DNA from: Streptomyces althioticus
GTDB lineage: Bacteria; Actinomycetota; Actinomycetes; Streptomycetales; Streptomycetaceae
Assembly (NCBI GenBank): GCA_014649355.1
Contig: BMSW01000006.1
Location: 248,001 to 312,000, forward strand
Direction: 5' to 3'
DNA: 64,000 nt
The notes under the pieces were generated by a model that made no database searches, was not told the DNA's origin, and was given only the letters and a program-made list of their open reading frames with translations. The position numbers and the translations under genes were made by a program. The first letter of the stretch is position 1, and each line of letters opens with the position of its first letter. Shown here piece after piece: positions 1 to 8,169 of this stretch.

Positions 1-2
1 CT

Positions 3-917
3 CCGCCGGACTGGGCCGTGCGCCTGGTGCGGGCCGGCCGGGGCCTGCTGTTCCTGGACGAGCTGTCCACCGCCCCGCCCGCCGTGCAGGCCGCCCTGCT
101 GCGGCTGGTCCTGGAGCGGCGGGTCGGCGCGCTGCGGCTCCCGCCGGGCGTGCGGATCGTCGCCGCCGCCAACCCGCGTGCCTCCGCCGCCGACGGCTGG
201 GAGCTGAGTCCGCCGCTGGCCAACCGTTTCGTGCACCTGAACTGGACCCACGACCCCGAGACCGTCGTCCGCGGCCTCGGCGGGACCTGGCCGCACGCCA
301 CCCTGCCCGAACTGGACCCCTCCCGCCTGCCGGACGCCGTCGCCCACGCCCGCCGCGCGGTGTGCGCCTTTCTTACCGCGCGGCCCCCGCTGGTGCACCG
401 GCTGCCGAACGGCGAGACCCGCCGCGGCGGCCCCTGGCCCTCGCCCCGCAGCTGGGAGATGACCCTGCGTCTGATCGCCTTCGCCACCGCCGCCGGCTCC
501 TCCCGCGACGTCCTCTCCCTGCTGGTGCGCGGCACCGTCGGCGACGGACCGGGCCTGGAGATGCTGGCGAGCCTGGACCGGCTGGACCTGCCCGACCCCG
601 AGACCCTGCTCGCGGACCCGGCGGGCGCCGAGCTGCCCGAACGGGGCGACCTGCGCCAGGCCACGCTGGACGCGGTGGTCGCCGCCGTGCGCGCCCGCCC
701 CGAGCGGCACCGCTGGGACGCCGCCTGGGACCTGCTGGCCCGCGCCGCCTCCACCGGCGCGCCCGACCTGGTCGTCGTCCCCGCGACCACCCTCGCCGCA
801 CTGCGCCGCGAGGACTGGGACGTCCCCCCGACGATCGAACGCCTCACCGGCGCCCTAAAACTCTCCCGCCGCGCCGACCGGACCCTGGCCCGCACGCGCG
901 AGGCGGCGACCCGATGA
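3..917 (+). CDS. MoxR/dynein-type AAA ATPase (5' partial)
   Basis: This is the C-terminal 304 residues of an AAA ATPase; the reading frame is open to the window edge, so the Walker A part lies outside. A Walker B sequence LLFLDELSTA and a sensor-1 region ending AAANP are visible near the visible N-terminus, followed by an arginine-containing stretch LANRFVHLNW. This pattern is typical of MoxR/AAA_5 ATPases, which remodel or activate partner proteins with ATP. Its stop overlaps the start of the next gene (ATGA), so the two are translationally coupled; the neighbour has a VWA fold, the usual MoxR partner. The substrate is unknown. Confidence 0.85.
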   Translation, partial: PPDWAVRLVRAGRGLLFLDELSTAPPAVQAALLRLVLERRVGALRLPPGVRIVAAANPRASAADGWELSPPLANRFVHLNWTHDPETVVRGLGGTWPHATLPELDPSRLPDAVAHARRAVCAFLTARPPLVHRLPNGETRRGGPWPSPRSWEMTLRLIAFATAAGSSRDVLSLLVRGTVGDGPGLEMLASLDRLDLPDPETLLADPAGAELPERGDLRQATLDAVVAAVRARPERHRWDAAWDLLARAASTGAPDLVVVPATTLAALRREDWDVPPTIERLTGALKLSRRADRTLARTREAATR

Positions 918-2173
918 TCACGCACACTCCGCACACCGCGGCCTCCGCGCTCGACCTCGACAAACTGCTCGCGGCCCGGCTGACGGCCGTCCGCGCCCGC
1001 CCCTACCTCGCCACCGCCCTCTTCGCCCTGCACCCCGTCGCGTCCCGCGGTGTCCCCACGATGGCCGTCGACCGGTACTGGCGGTGCTACGTCTCGCCCG
1101 CGTTCGTCGCCGACACGTCCCTGGAGGAGCTGGCCGGTGTCTGGGTGCACGAGGTGTCCCACCTGCTGCGCGACCACCACGGGCGTGGCGACCGCGTGGC
1201 CCGCGCACGAGGGACCGACGGGCCGGGGGAGCGGCTGCGGACGAACATCGCCGCCGACTGCGAGATCAACGACGACGTGTACGGCGACGGTCTGCCACAG
1301 CCCGAGGACATCGTCCTGCCCGGGCAGCTGGGGCTGGAGTCCGGGCTGCTGATGGAGGACTACCTGTCCCGGTTCCGGCTCGGCGCGCACACCCGCACCA
1401 TGGTCTGGCTGAACTGCGGCAGCGGCGCCGACGGCCTCGAACGGGAGTGGGACCTCGGCCCGGACGGCGCGCACGCCCTCACCGACCAGGAACGCGACGC
1501 GGTCCGCTTCCGGGTGGCCCAGGGCATCGTCGGCCGCCCCGGCAGGACGCCCAAACGCTGGCGGCGCTGGGCGGAGGAGGTGTTCCACCCGCCGCAGCCC
1601 TGGCGGGAGCTGCTCGGCGCGGCGCTCCGCTCCGCCGTGTCCGCGTCCGGCTCGGGCGACGACTACAGCTACGGCCGGCCCTCCCGGCGGTCGGCCGGCG
1701 TGCCCGGCGCGATCCTGCCCAGCCTGCGGCGCACCCCGCCCCGGGTGTCCGTCGTGGTCGACACCTCCGGCTCGGTCAGCGACGCCGAACTGGGCAGCGC
1801 CCTGCTGGAGGTGACGGCGATCTCCCGCGCCGTGGGCGGGCGCCGCGACCTGGTGTCCGTGGTGCCGTGCGACGCCGCGCCCCACGAGGTGCACCGGCTG
1901 TGCCGCGCGGAGGGCGTTCCGCTCGTCGGAGGCGGCGGCACCGATCTGCGGGCCGGTTTCACCCGGGCGCTGACCGCGCGTCCCCGTCCTGACGTGCTCG
2001 TCGTCCTCACCGACGGCCAGACCCGCTGGCCGTCGTCACGGCCGCCCTGCCGCACGGTGGTCGGCCTGTTCCCCCGCCCGCCCCGCAGGACCCGCGAGGA
2101 GGATCCCGAGTACCGGCCGGACACCCCGCCGGAGTGGGCGCGCGTGGTCACCATCGGGGAGCCGCAGGGGTGA
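914..2173 (+). CDS. DUF2201-type putative metallopeptidase with VWA-like domain
   Basis: The protein has 419 residues. The N-terminal half holds a zinc-protease-like HEVSH at residues 79-83; the C-terminal half holds a VWA metal-site motif DTSGS starting at residue 283. This arrangement matches the DUF2201 family (peptidase-like N-terminus plus VWA-like C-terminus). The ATG at 914 was chosen because it overlaps the stop of the AAA ATPase gene; a longer in-frame opening upstream is only the shadow of that gene. A MoxR ATPase followed by a VWA protein is a known chaperone-like pairing, but whether the HExxH site is catalytic here cannot be told from sequence. No signal peptide is seen, so it is probably cytoplasmic. 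Confidence 0.85.
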   Translation: MITHTPHTAASALDLDKLLAARLTAVRARPYLATALFALHPVASRGVPTMAVDRYWRCYVSPAFVADTSLEELAGVWVHEVSHLLRDHHGRGDRVARARGTDGPGERLRTNIAADCEINDDVYGDGLPQPEDIVLPGQLGLESGLLMEDYLSRFRLGAHTRTMVWLNCGSGADGLEREWDLGPDGAHALTDQERDAVRFRVAQGIVGRPGRTPKRWRRWAEEVFHPPQPWRELLGAALRSAVSASGSGDDYSYGRPSRRSAGVPGAILPSLRRTPPRVSVVVDTSGSVSDAELGSALLEVTAISRAVGGRRDLVSVVPCDAAPHEVHRLCRAEGVPLVGGGGTDLRAGFTRALTARPRPDVLVVLTDGQTRWPSSRPPCRTVVGLFPRPPRRTREEDPEYRPDTPPEWARVVTIGEPQG

Positions 2174-2357
2174 GCGGCCTGGTGCGTCGCCCACTGCGTT
2201 CAGCAGCGGGGCGTCCTCGGCGACGCGTCGACCACGAAGGTCGTCACCGACCGGGCGGGCACCGTGAAGACGGCCGAGCGCCGTCACGTGGACAGGTCCA
2301 CCGTCACCTGACGAGGCGTCTGTCGCGGGTGCGTGCGTGCCGTTGGTGTGCTCCCAC

Positions 2358-2436
2358 CAGCGGGGGTGTGGGGCGCTCCGGTGGTACGCCCGAGCTCCTC
2401 ACAGCGGGGGTGTGGGGCGCTCCGGTGGTACGCCCG
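2358..2436. repeat. 35-bp direct repeat, two copies
   Basis: An identical 35-base sequence occurs at 2358-2392 and 2402-2436, starting CAGCGGGGGTGTGGGGCG. The copies are 44 bp apart start to start. It is intergenic between two convergent genes, with no spacer variety that would suggest CRISPR. Confidence 0.9.
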
Positions 2437-2465
2437 GCCGGGCTCGCGCCGGCCGGCGCAGGACG

Positions 2466-2497
2466 GCCCCCGGAACGGCCCGTGCCGTTCCGGGGGC
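2466..2497. terminator. Bidirectional hairpin terminator
   Basis: A perfect 14-bp stem (2466-2479 with 2484-2497) closes a 4-base loop. It lies between convergent genes, 13 bp beyond the GH42 stop, and can serve both strands. No U-tract follows, as is usual in Streptomyces. Confidence 0.8.
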
Positions 2498-2510
2498 TGG
2501 TACGGCCCGG

Positions 2511-4553
2511 TCAGGAGGCCGGCTGCCGCAGGACCGCGACGGCCCGGGGGCCGAGGGTGAGGGTCCCGTCGTCGCCGGTGTCCCCGAGCAGCACCTCGCC
2601 GTCGAGCCCCGGCACGGGGACGGTGCCGTCGGTCCGGTTCACCAGGAACAGGAACCGGCCCCCGGGACCCCGGCGCACCACCGGCTCCACCGATCCCCGC
2701 GCCCCGGCGGGCAGTTCGCTCTCCACACCGGCCGGTTCCAGCAGACGCGGCAGCAGCGACGCCAGCCCGTCCACACCGAGCCGGGTGGAGACGTACGCGG
2801 CGGTGCCGCGGCCCGAGGGGCGCCGGGTGACGGCGGGCCGGCCGGCCTGCTCGCCGGTGCGGTAGCGGACGAGGACGTCCGTCTCGTCGGCGGTCACCGT
2901 GATGCGGTCGGTCCACAGCGTGCCGGTGGTGGCGTCGTCCAGCTCCACGCTGTCGCCCGCGAGCAGCGGCGCGAACTCCTCGACCGTGATGCCCAGCAGG
3001 TTCCGCAGGGCGCCCGGATAGCCGCCGAGCCACACGTGGTCGTGCTCGTCGACGACCCCGGAGAAGTACGTCGTGATCAGATGGCCGCCCTGTTCGGTGT
3101 ACCGGGTGAGCGTCTTGGCCAGGTCGGCGGGCACCACGTGCAGCACGGGCGCGATCAGCACCTGGTGGCGCTGGAGGTCCGAGCGGGTGGTGACGAGGTC
3201 GGCACGGATGCCGAGGCGGAGCAGCGCCGAGTACCAGTCGAGGGCCTCCTGCCGGTACCGCAGCAGGGCCGTGGGGTGCGAGTCCTGCTCGCTCGCCCAC
3301 CAGGAGTCCCAGTCGTACACGATGCCGACCTTCGCGGGCTCCCGCTCGCTGCCGGCCACCGGGGCCAGCTTCTTCAGCGTGGCGCCCAGCTCGGCCACCG
3401 CGCGGAACAGGTCGCTGTCCGCGCCGGCGTGCGGCACCATCGCCGAGTGGTACTTCTCGGCGCCCGCCGCCGACTGCCGCCACTGGAAGAAGCAGACCGC
3501 GTCCGCGCCGTGCGCCACGTGCAGCAGGGAGTCGCGGGCCAGCTCGCCGGGGCGCTTGGCCACGTTCACCGGCTGCCAGTTGACGGCGCTGGTCGAGTGC
3601 TCCATCAGGAACCACGGTTGGCCGCCGGCGATGCCGCTGGTGAGGTTGGCGGAGAAGGACAGCTCGTCGCGGTCCTGGGGGCCTGGGTGCACGTAGTGGT
3701 CGTTGGAGACGAAGTCGATCTCCTCCGCCCAGTCCGCGTAGTCCATGCCCTTGGTGTTGCCCATCACCATGAAGTTGGTGGTGACCGGCACGTCCGGGGT
3801 GATCTCCCGCAGCAGGTCCCGCTCGGCGCGCAGGTGGTCCTTCAGCGCGTCCGACGAGAACCGCTTGAAGTCCAGCTGCTGGGTCGGGTTGGGGTGCGAG
3901 GCGGCCAGTCGCGGCGGCAGGATCTGCTCCCACGCGGAGTAGCGCTGCGACCAGAACGCGGTGCCCCAGGCGTCGTTGAGCGCGTCCAGCGTGCGGTACC
4001 GCTCGCGCAGCCACTCCCGGAAGGCGCGGGCCGCGTCGTCGGAGTAGTCGTAGACGTTGTGGCAGCCCAGCTCGTTGCTGACGTGCCAGGCGACCAGCGC
4101 GGGGTGGTCCTTGTACCGCTCGGCGAGCGTGCGGACCAGGCGCAGCGCGTACTCGCGGAAGACGGGCGAGGTGGGCCGCCAGTGCTGGCGGGCGCCCGGC
4201 CACAGGGTCTCGCCGGTCGCGGTCACCGGGAGGACCTCCGGGTGGGCGGTGGTCAGCCACGGCGGCGGGGAGGCGGTCGCGGTGGCCAGGTCGACGCCGA
4301 CGCCGCCCTCGTGCAGCAGGTCGAGCACGTCGTCCAGCCAGCCGAAGTCCCAGGTGTCCGCCGTCGGCTGGAGCCGGGCCCAGGAGAAGATCCCGACGGA
4401 CACGACGTTGACGCCGGCCTCCCGCATCAGCCGGACGTCCTCCTCCCACACGGAGCGGGGCCACTGCTCCGGGTTGTAGTCGGCGCCGAAGAGGAGACGG
4501 GGGGCGGTGTCACCGTCCGGCCCGCCGCTGCGGGACAGGAGGGTGGAGATCAT
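2511..4553 (-). CDS. GH42 beta-galactosidase
   Basis: This 680-residue protein has the size and layout of GH42 enzymes: a TIM barrel, a trimerisation domain and a small C-terminal beta domain. The general acid/base is Glu161 in WHVSNELGC; the likely nucleophile is Glu318 in FLMEHSTSAVNW. It hydrolyses terminal beta-galactosides. No signal peptide is present, so it acts in the cytoplasm on imported oligosaccharides. A GGAAGG ribosome site lies 6 bases before the ATG. It is the last gene of the operon permease-permease-binding protein-GH42 and probably acts on the sugar brought in by that importer. Galactosylated xyloglucan or arabinogalactan fragments are plausible substrates but not shown by the sequence. 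Confidence 0.92.
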   Translation of the reverse strand: MISTLLSRSGGPDGDTAPRLLFGADYNPEQWPRSVWEEDVRLMREAGVNVVSVGIFSWARLQPTADTWDFGWLDDVLDLLHEGGVGVDLATATASPPPWLTTAHPEVLPVTATGETLWPGARQHWRPTSPVFREYALRLVRTLAERYKDHPALVAWHVSNELGCHNVYDYSDDAARAFREWLRERYRTLDALNDAWGTAFWSQRYSAWEQILPPRLAASHPNPTQQLDFKRFSSDALKDHLRAERDLLREITPDVPVTTNFMVMGNTKGMDYADWAEEIDFVSNDHYVHPGPQDRDELSFSANLTSGIAGGQPWFLMEHSTSAVNWQPVNVAKRPGELARDSLLHVAHGADAVCFFQWRQSAAGAEKYHSAMVPHAGADSDLFRAVAELGATLKKLAPVAGSEREPAKVGIVYDWDSWWASEQDSHPTALLRYRQEALDWYSALLRLGIRADLVTTRSDLQRHQVLIAPVLHVVPADLAKTLTRYTEQGGHLITTYFSGVVDEHDHVWLGGYPGALRNLLGITVEEFAPLLAGDSVELDDATTGTLWTDRITVTADETDVLVRYRTGEQAGRPAVTRRPSGRGTAAYVSTRLGVDGLASLLPRLLEPAGVESELPAGARGSVEPVVRRGPGGRFLFLVNRTDGTVPVPGLDGEVLLGDTGDDGTLTLGPRAVAVLRQPAS

Positions 4554-4577
4554 GGTGGTCCTTCCGGTGGGCGCATC

Positions 4578-4607
4578 GGGCGGCGCGCGGCGTGGTGCGC
4601 GCCGCCC
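4578..4607 (-). promoter_or_regulatory. Hairpin between binding-protein and GH42 genes
   Basis: A perfect 11-bp stem (4578-4588 with 4597-4607) and 8-base loop lies within the transcript between the binding-protein stop and the GH42 ribosome site. In sugar ABC operons such hairpins often act as partial terminators or 3'-end protectors and keep the binding protein more abundant than the genes beyond it. That role is inferred. Confidence 0.5.
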
Positions 4608-4625
4608 CGCGGGTGGTGCGTGTCG

Positions 4626-5963
4626 CTACTTCTCGACGGTGAAGCCCTGCTCCTCGCCGTACTTGACCGAGGCGTCCTGCCAGGCCTTCAGGCCCTCCTC
4701 CAGCCGGGTGCCGGAGATGTACGCCTTGCCGACGGTGTCGTTGAAGATCGAGTTGGCGTAGGCCTGGAAGGGCAGGTACGACCAGTCGTCGGCGACGTTC
4801 GCGGCCGAGTCGGCGAAGATCCCGTTGGCCTTCTGGCCGCCGAAGTACGGGAACTTCTTGCCCAGGAACTCGGCGGACTTCAGCTCCGCCTGGGTGGCGG
4901 GGAAGGCGCCCTCGGAGACACGGGAGGCGACGCCCTCACCGGAGTTGGCGTACTCGACGAAGGCGTAGGCCAGTTCCTTGTTCTTGGCGAGCGCGGGCAC
5001 GGTCAGCGCGCTGCCGCCGTTCTCCGCGCTGGCCTTGTCGCCCTTGGCCCACGCGGGCAGCGGGGCCACACGCCACTGGCCGGAGGCGTTCGGCACGCCG
5101 GACTCGAAGTTGGCGGGCATCCAGGCGCCGGTGGACAGCGTGGCGATGGAGCCGTCGCCGAGGCCCTTGTACCAGTCGTCGGTCCAGCTGGTGACGGGCG
5201 CGAGCAGCTTCTCGTCGATCAGCTTCTGCCAGACGTCCGTGAACTTCTTGGCGTTCGCGTCACCGAAGTCGATCTTCACGTTGGTGCCGTCGACCTTGTA
5301 GGGGCGCGAACCGGCCTGCCACAGCAGACTGGTGGTGAAGCCGGCGTCGCCGGTGTCGTTGGCGATGTACGCCTTCGGGTCGGCCTTGTGCAGCTTGCGG
5401 GCCGCGTCCAGGTACTCGTCCCAGGTGGTCGGGACGGCGATCTTGTACTTGTCGAAGACCTGCTTGTTGTAGAACAGCGCCATCGGACCGGAGTCCATCG
5501 GCAGGCCGTACACCTTGTCGCCCTCGGTGACGGCGTTCCACGGGCCCGGCGTGTACTTCGAGGCCAGCTTGTCCGCGCCGAAGCCGGACAGGTCGGTCAG
5601 GCCCTTGGTGAGGGAGTACTGGCCGATGGAGAAGTACTCCAGCTGGGCGACGTCCGGGACGCCCTTGCCCGCGGATATGGCGTTCGACAGCGCCGTGTAG
5701 TGCTTGTCGCCGGAGCGCTCGCTCACCAGGTTGATCTTGACCTTGGGGTGCTTCTTCTGGAAGTCGGCGGCGACCGTCTTCAGCGTGGGTTCCCACGACC
5801 AGACGGTGACCGTGCCGCCCTCGTCCAGGGCCGCCTGGATGTCCTCGGCGGAGACCGGCTCGGTGCCGGCGCCGTCGTCCGAGCCGCCGCAGGCGGTGGC
5901 GCCCAGGGCGAGGGAGGTCACGAGGGCGATGCCGCCCAGCAGGCGGCTGGTCCTTCTGCGCAT
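4626..5963 (-). CDS. ABC transporter sugar-binding lipoprotein
   Basis: The 445-residue protein begins with a lipoprotein signal (MRRRTSRLLGG, hydrophobic core, then ATACGGSDD), so the mature protein is tethered to the outer face of the membrane by the Cys. The rest resembles family 1 solute-binding proteins for oligosaccharides (MalE/CebE type), with the usual FYNKQVFDKYKI and ATWDEY-like segments. It captures a sugar and hands it to the two permeases encoded just upstream. The chosen ATG at 5963 gives an intact signal peptide; longer openings read through the intergenic gap. No ATPase gene is present; in Streptomyces a shared MsiK ATPase usually energises such importers. Confidence 0.9.
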   Translation of the reverse strand: MRRRTSRLLGGIALVTSLALGATACGGSDDGAGTEPVSAEDIQAALDEGGTVTVWSWEPTLKTVAADFQKKHPKVKINLVSERSGDKHYTALSNAISAGKGVPDVAQLEYFSIGQYSLTKGLTDLSGFGADKLASKYTPGPWNAVTEGDKVYGLPMDSGPMALFYNKQVFDKYKIAVPTTWDEYLDAARKLHKADPKAYIANDTGDAGFTTSLLWQAGSRPYKVDGTNVKIDFGDANAKKFTDVWQKLIDEKLLAPVTSWTDDWYKGLGDGSIATLSTGAWMPANFESGVPNASGQWRVAPLPAWAKGDKASAENGGSALTVPALAKNKELAYAFVEYANSGEGVASRVSEGAFPATQAELKSAEFLGKKFPYFGGQKANGIFADSAANVADDWSYLPFQAYANSIFNDTVGKAYISGTRLEEGLKAWQDASVKYGEEQGFTVEK

Positions 5964-6061
5964 GAGTGTGGATCCACTTCTTCGTGGGTGGGACAGGGGA
6001 GGGGTGGGGGAGACAGGGCGTGGGGGTGGTGTGAGGTCGTGGGGGCCGGGCGGCCGCCGGG

Positions 6062-7003
6062 TCACTCCTTGACGCTTCCGGCGGCGAGACCCGACTGCCA
6101 GTACTTCTGGAGGAACAGGAAGGCGACGACGAGCGGCAGGATCGTGAGGAGCGAACCGGTGATCACCAGGTTGAAGATCACTTCGCCGCCGACGGTCTCC
6201 GCCTGGGAGTTCCACGCGCTCAGGCCCAGGGTCAGGGGGTACCAGTCCGGGTCCTTGAGCATGATCAGCGGCAGGAAGTAGTTGTTCCAGGTGGCGACCG
6301 TGGTGAACAGCAGCACGGTCACGATGCCGGGGGCGAGCAGCGGGAGCGCGACGGTGAAGAAGGTCCGCGCCTCGCCCGCGCCGTCCATCCGGGCGGCCTC
6401 CAGCAGCTCCGTGGGGATCGCCTCGCTGGCGAAGACCCACATCAGGTAGAGGCCGAACGGCGACACCAGCGACGGCAGGACGACCGCCCACGGGGTGTCC
6501 GTCAGCCCCATCTTGCTGAACATCAGGAAGGTGGGGACGGCGAGCGCGGTGCCCGGGACCGCCACCGCGCCGATCACCGTGGCGAAGACGCCGCGCTTGC
6601 CGGGGAAGTCGAACTTCGCCAGCGCGTACCCGCCGAGCACCGCCAGCAGGGTCGCGCCGCCGGCGCCCAGCACCACGTACAGCAGGGTGTTGAGCAGCCA
6701 CCGGGTGAAGATGCCGTCGCCGTAGGTGAACGTGTCCCGGATGTTGTCCCACAGCGCGAAGTCGTCCGCGAACCACAGGCCGTTGGAGCTCCCCAGCCCG
6801 GCCTGCGTCTTCGTCGCGTTGATCACCAGCCAGATCAGCGGGACCACGGTGTAGAGGACGACCAGCGAGGTCAGCACGGTCAGCAGCTTGCTGCGCCGCG
6901 GGCGGCCCGGGCGGTGCTCCTTGACGCGTCGCAGACGCGGGGCGCTCCTCACCGCGCCGGGGGCCGTGGCGGCGGGTGCGGGGGTGGTGACAGGGGTGGT
7001 CAT
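6062..7003 (-). CDS. Sugar ABC transporter permease (MalG type)
   Basis: This 313-residue inner-membrane protein has about six hydrophobic helices after a basic N-terminus. The cytoplasmic EAA loop, the docking site for the ATPase, reads EAARMDGAGEARTFF. It ends in the typical QKYWQSGLAAGSVKE tail of MalG-type permeases. The start is 4 bp after the stop of the MalF-type partner, so they are translated together. With that partner it forms the translocation pore for the oligosaccharide bound by the lipoprotein encoded next. Confidence 0.93.
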   Translation of the reverse strand: MTTPVTTPAPAATAPGAVRSAPRLRRVKEHRPGRPRRSKLLTVLTSLVVLYTVVPLIWLVINATKTQAGLGSSNGLWFADDFALWDNIRDTFTYGDGIFTRWLLNTLLYVVLGAGGATLLAVLGGYALAKFDFPGKRGVFATVIGAVAVPGTALAVPTFLMFSKMGLTDTPWAVVLPSLVSPFGLYLMWVFASEAIPTELLEAARMDGAGEARTFFTVALPLLAPGIVTVLLFTTVATWNNYFLPLIMLKDPDWYPLTLGLSAWNSQAETVGGEVIFNLVITGSLLTILPLVVAFLFLQKYWQSGLAAGSVKE

Positions 7004-7007
7004 CGGG

Positions 7008-7934
7008 TCACGCTCCCTTGCGCATGCCGCGAAGCTGCACGACGTAGGCGACCACCATCGTGATCAGGCCCATGATGATGGCCACGGTCGCGGAGTAGTT
7101 GTGCTGCTGGCCGCTGAAGGACAGCGAGTACGTGTAGAAGTTCGGCGTGTAGTCCGTCGTGATGGCGTTGCGCGCCAGCGGACGCAGGATGCTCGGCTCG
7201 TTGAAGAGCTGGAAGCTGCCGATGATGGAGAAGATCGTCGCGATGACCAGCGCGCCCCGGATCGCGGGCAGCTTGATCGCGGTGATCACCCGCCACTGGC
7301 TCGCGCCGTCGATCTCCGCCGCCTCGTACAGGGAGTGCGGGACGACCCGCAGCGCCGAGTAGAAGATCAGCATGTTGTAGCCGACGAACTCCCACGTGAC
7401 GATGTTGCCGATGGAGGCCAGCACCAGGTCCGCGGAGAGCGGGTCCGGCAGCGACCAGCCGAAGGCCGAGTTGAAGTCGCCGACCAGGCCGTACTTGGTG
7501 CCGTACATGAAGCCCCACATCAGGGTGGCGACCACGGCGGGCACCGCGTACGGCAGGAAGATCGTGATGCGGAAGAAGCTCTTGCCGTACAGCCGGCCGC
7601 TGTCCAGGGCGAGCGCCACCAGCAGGGCGATGCCCAGCATGATCGGCACCTGGATCACCAGGAACAGCGCGACCCGGCCCAGCGACGCCCAGAACAGCTC
7701 GTCCTTCAGCGCCTGCTGGTAGTTCTCCAGGCCGACGAACGTGGTGCCGCCGATGAGCTGGTCGCGGAACAGGCTGAGATAGACCGAGTAGGCGATCGGA
7801 GCGAGGAACACCAGGGCGAACACGGCCGCGAACGGACCGATGAAACCCCAGCCCTTCCACGAGCGCCGGTCCCGTCTCGCCGGAGGCGGGGCCGGCCGCG
7901 GCCCTGCGGCCGCCGGCGGTTGCAGCGTCGTCAT
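7008..7934 (-). CDS. Sugar ABC transporter permease (MalF type)
   Basis: This 308-residue membrane protein is the first gene of the GH42 operon. Six hydrophobic helices are evident and the EAA loop reads EAAEIDGASQWRVI. I start it at the ATG at 7934, which has a GAGGAA ribosome site 6 bases away; a longer version starting near 8027 would run through the regulatory region. The promoter must lie in the gap up to 8170, which contains two near-identical palindromes. It pairs with the MalG-type permease to import an oligosaccharide. Confidence 0.92.
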   Translation of the reverse strand: MTTLQPPAAAGPRPAPPPARRDRRSWKGWGFIGPFAAVFALVFLAPIAYSVYLSLFRDQLIGGTTFVGLENYQQALKDELFWASLGRVALFLVIQVPIMLGIALLVALALDSGRLYGKSFFRITIFLPYAVPAVVATLMWGFMYGTKYGLVGDFNSAFGWSLPDPLSADLVLASIGNIVTWEFVGYNMLIFYSALRVVPHSLYEAAEIDGASQWRVITAIKLPAIRGALVIATIFSIIGSFQLFNEPSILRPLARNAITTDYTPNFYTYSLSFSGQQHNYSATVAIIMGLITMVVAYVVQLRGMRKGA

Positions 7935-8015
7935 GTCGTTCCTCGCTGTTCGGCGTTCCGGTAACCAGCGGCTCGGCACCCGGCACGAAGCCGGGCGGCA
8001 GGTCGCCCGGTCCGG

Positions 8016-8031
8016 ATGGTTGCGCAAACAT
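8016..8031. promoter_or_regulatory. LacI-type operator, copy 2 (imperfect)
   Basis: ATGGTTGCGCAAACAT is a palindrome with one mismatched pair. It differs from the perfect copy at 8061 at only three positions. The two start exactly 45 bp apart, about four helical turns. It lies upstream of the importer operon. Confidence 0.65.
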
Positions 8032-8060
8032 CACTCGGCCGGGAGTCGCGTCGAGCTGTT

Positions 8061-8076
8061 ATGTTTACGTAAACAT
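8061..8076. promoter_or_regulatory. LacI-type operator, copy 1 (perfect palindrome)
   Basis: ATGTTTACGTAAACAT is a perfect 16-bp palindrome between the importer operon and the divergent LacI gene. It falls where the -35 region of the LacI gene promoter would be (probable -10 TACACT at 8093-8098), so it could repress both directions. The LacI protein encoded next to it is the likely binder (inference). Confidence 0.75.
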
Positions 8077-8169
8077 CCGGTGGCGGCATGTCTACACTGC
8101 CCCGATGACGACGGTCAAGGGTCCTCAGACGGACCGTGACACGAGAGACAGGAAGGCGGGGGGAAGCAC

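Larger units (their letters stand above)
2174..2510. other. Convergent intergenic region
   Basis: No credible gene lies between the VWA gene and the GH42 gene. The region contains a duplicated 35-bp element and one strong hairpin, both listed separately. The remainder shows nothing I can interpret. Confidence 0.6.

Noticed and set aside
2337..6281. Very long open frame (about 1300 codons) on the plus strand
   Set aside because: It is antisense to the GH42 and binding-protein genes, which have clear family motifs; long antisense frames are an effect of high G+C codon bias.
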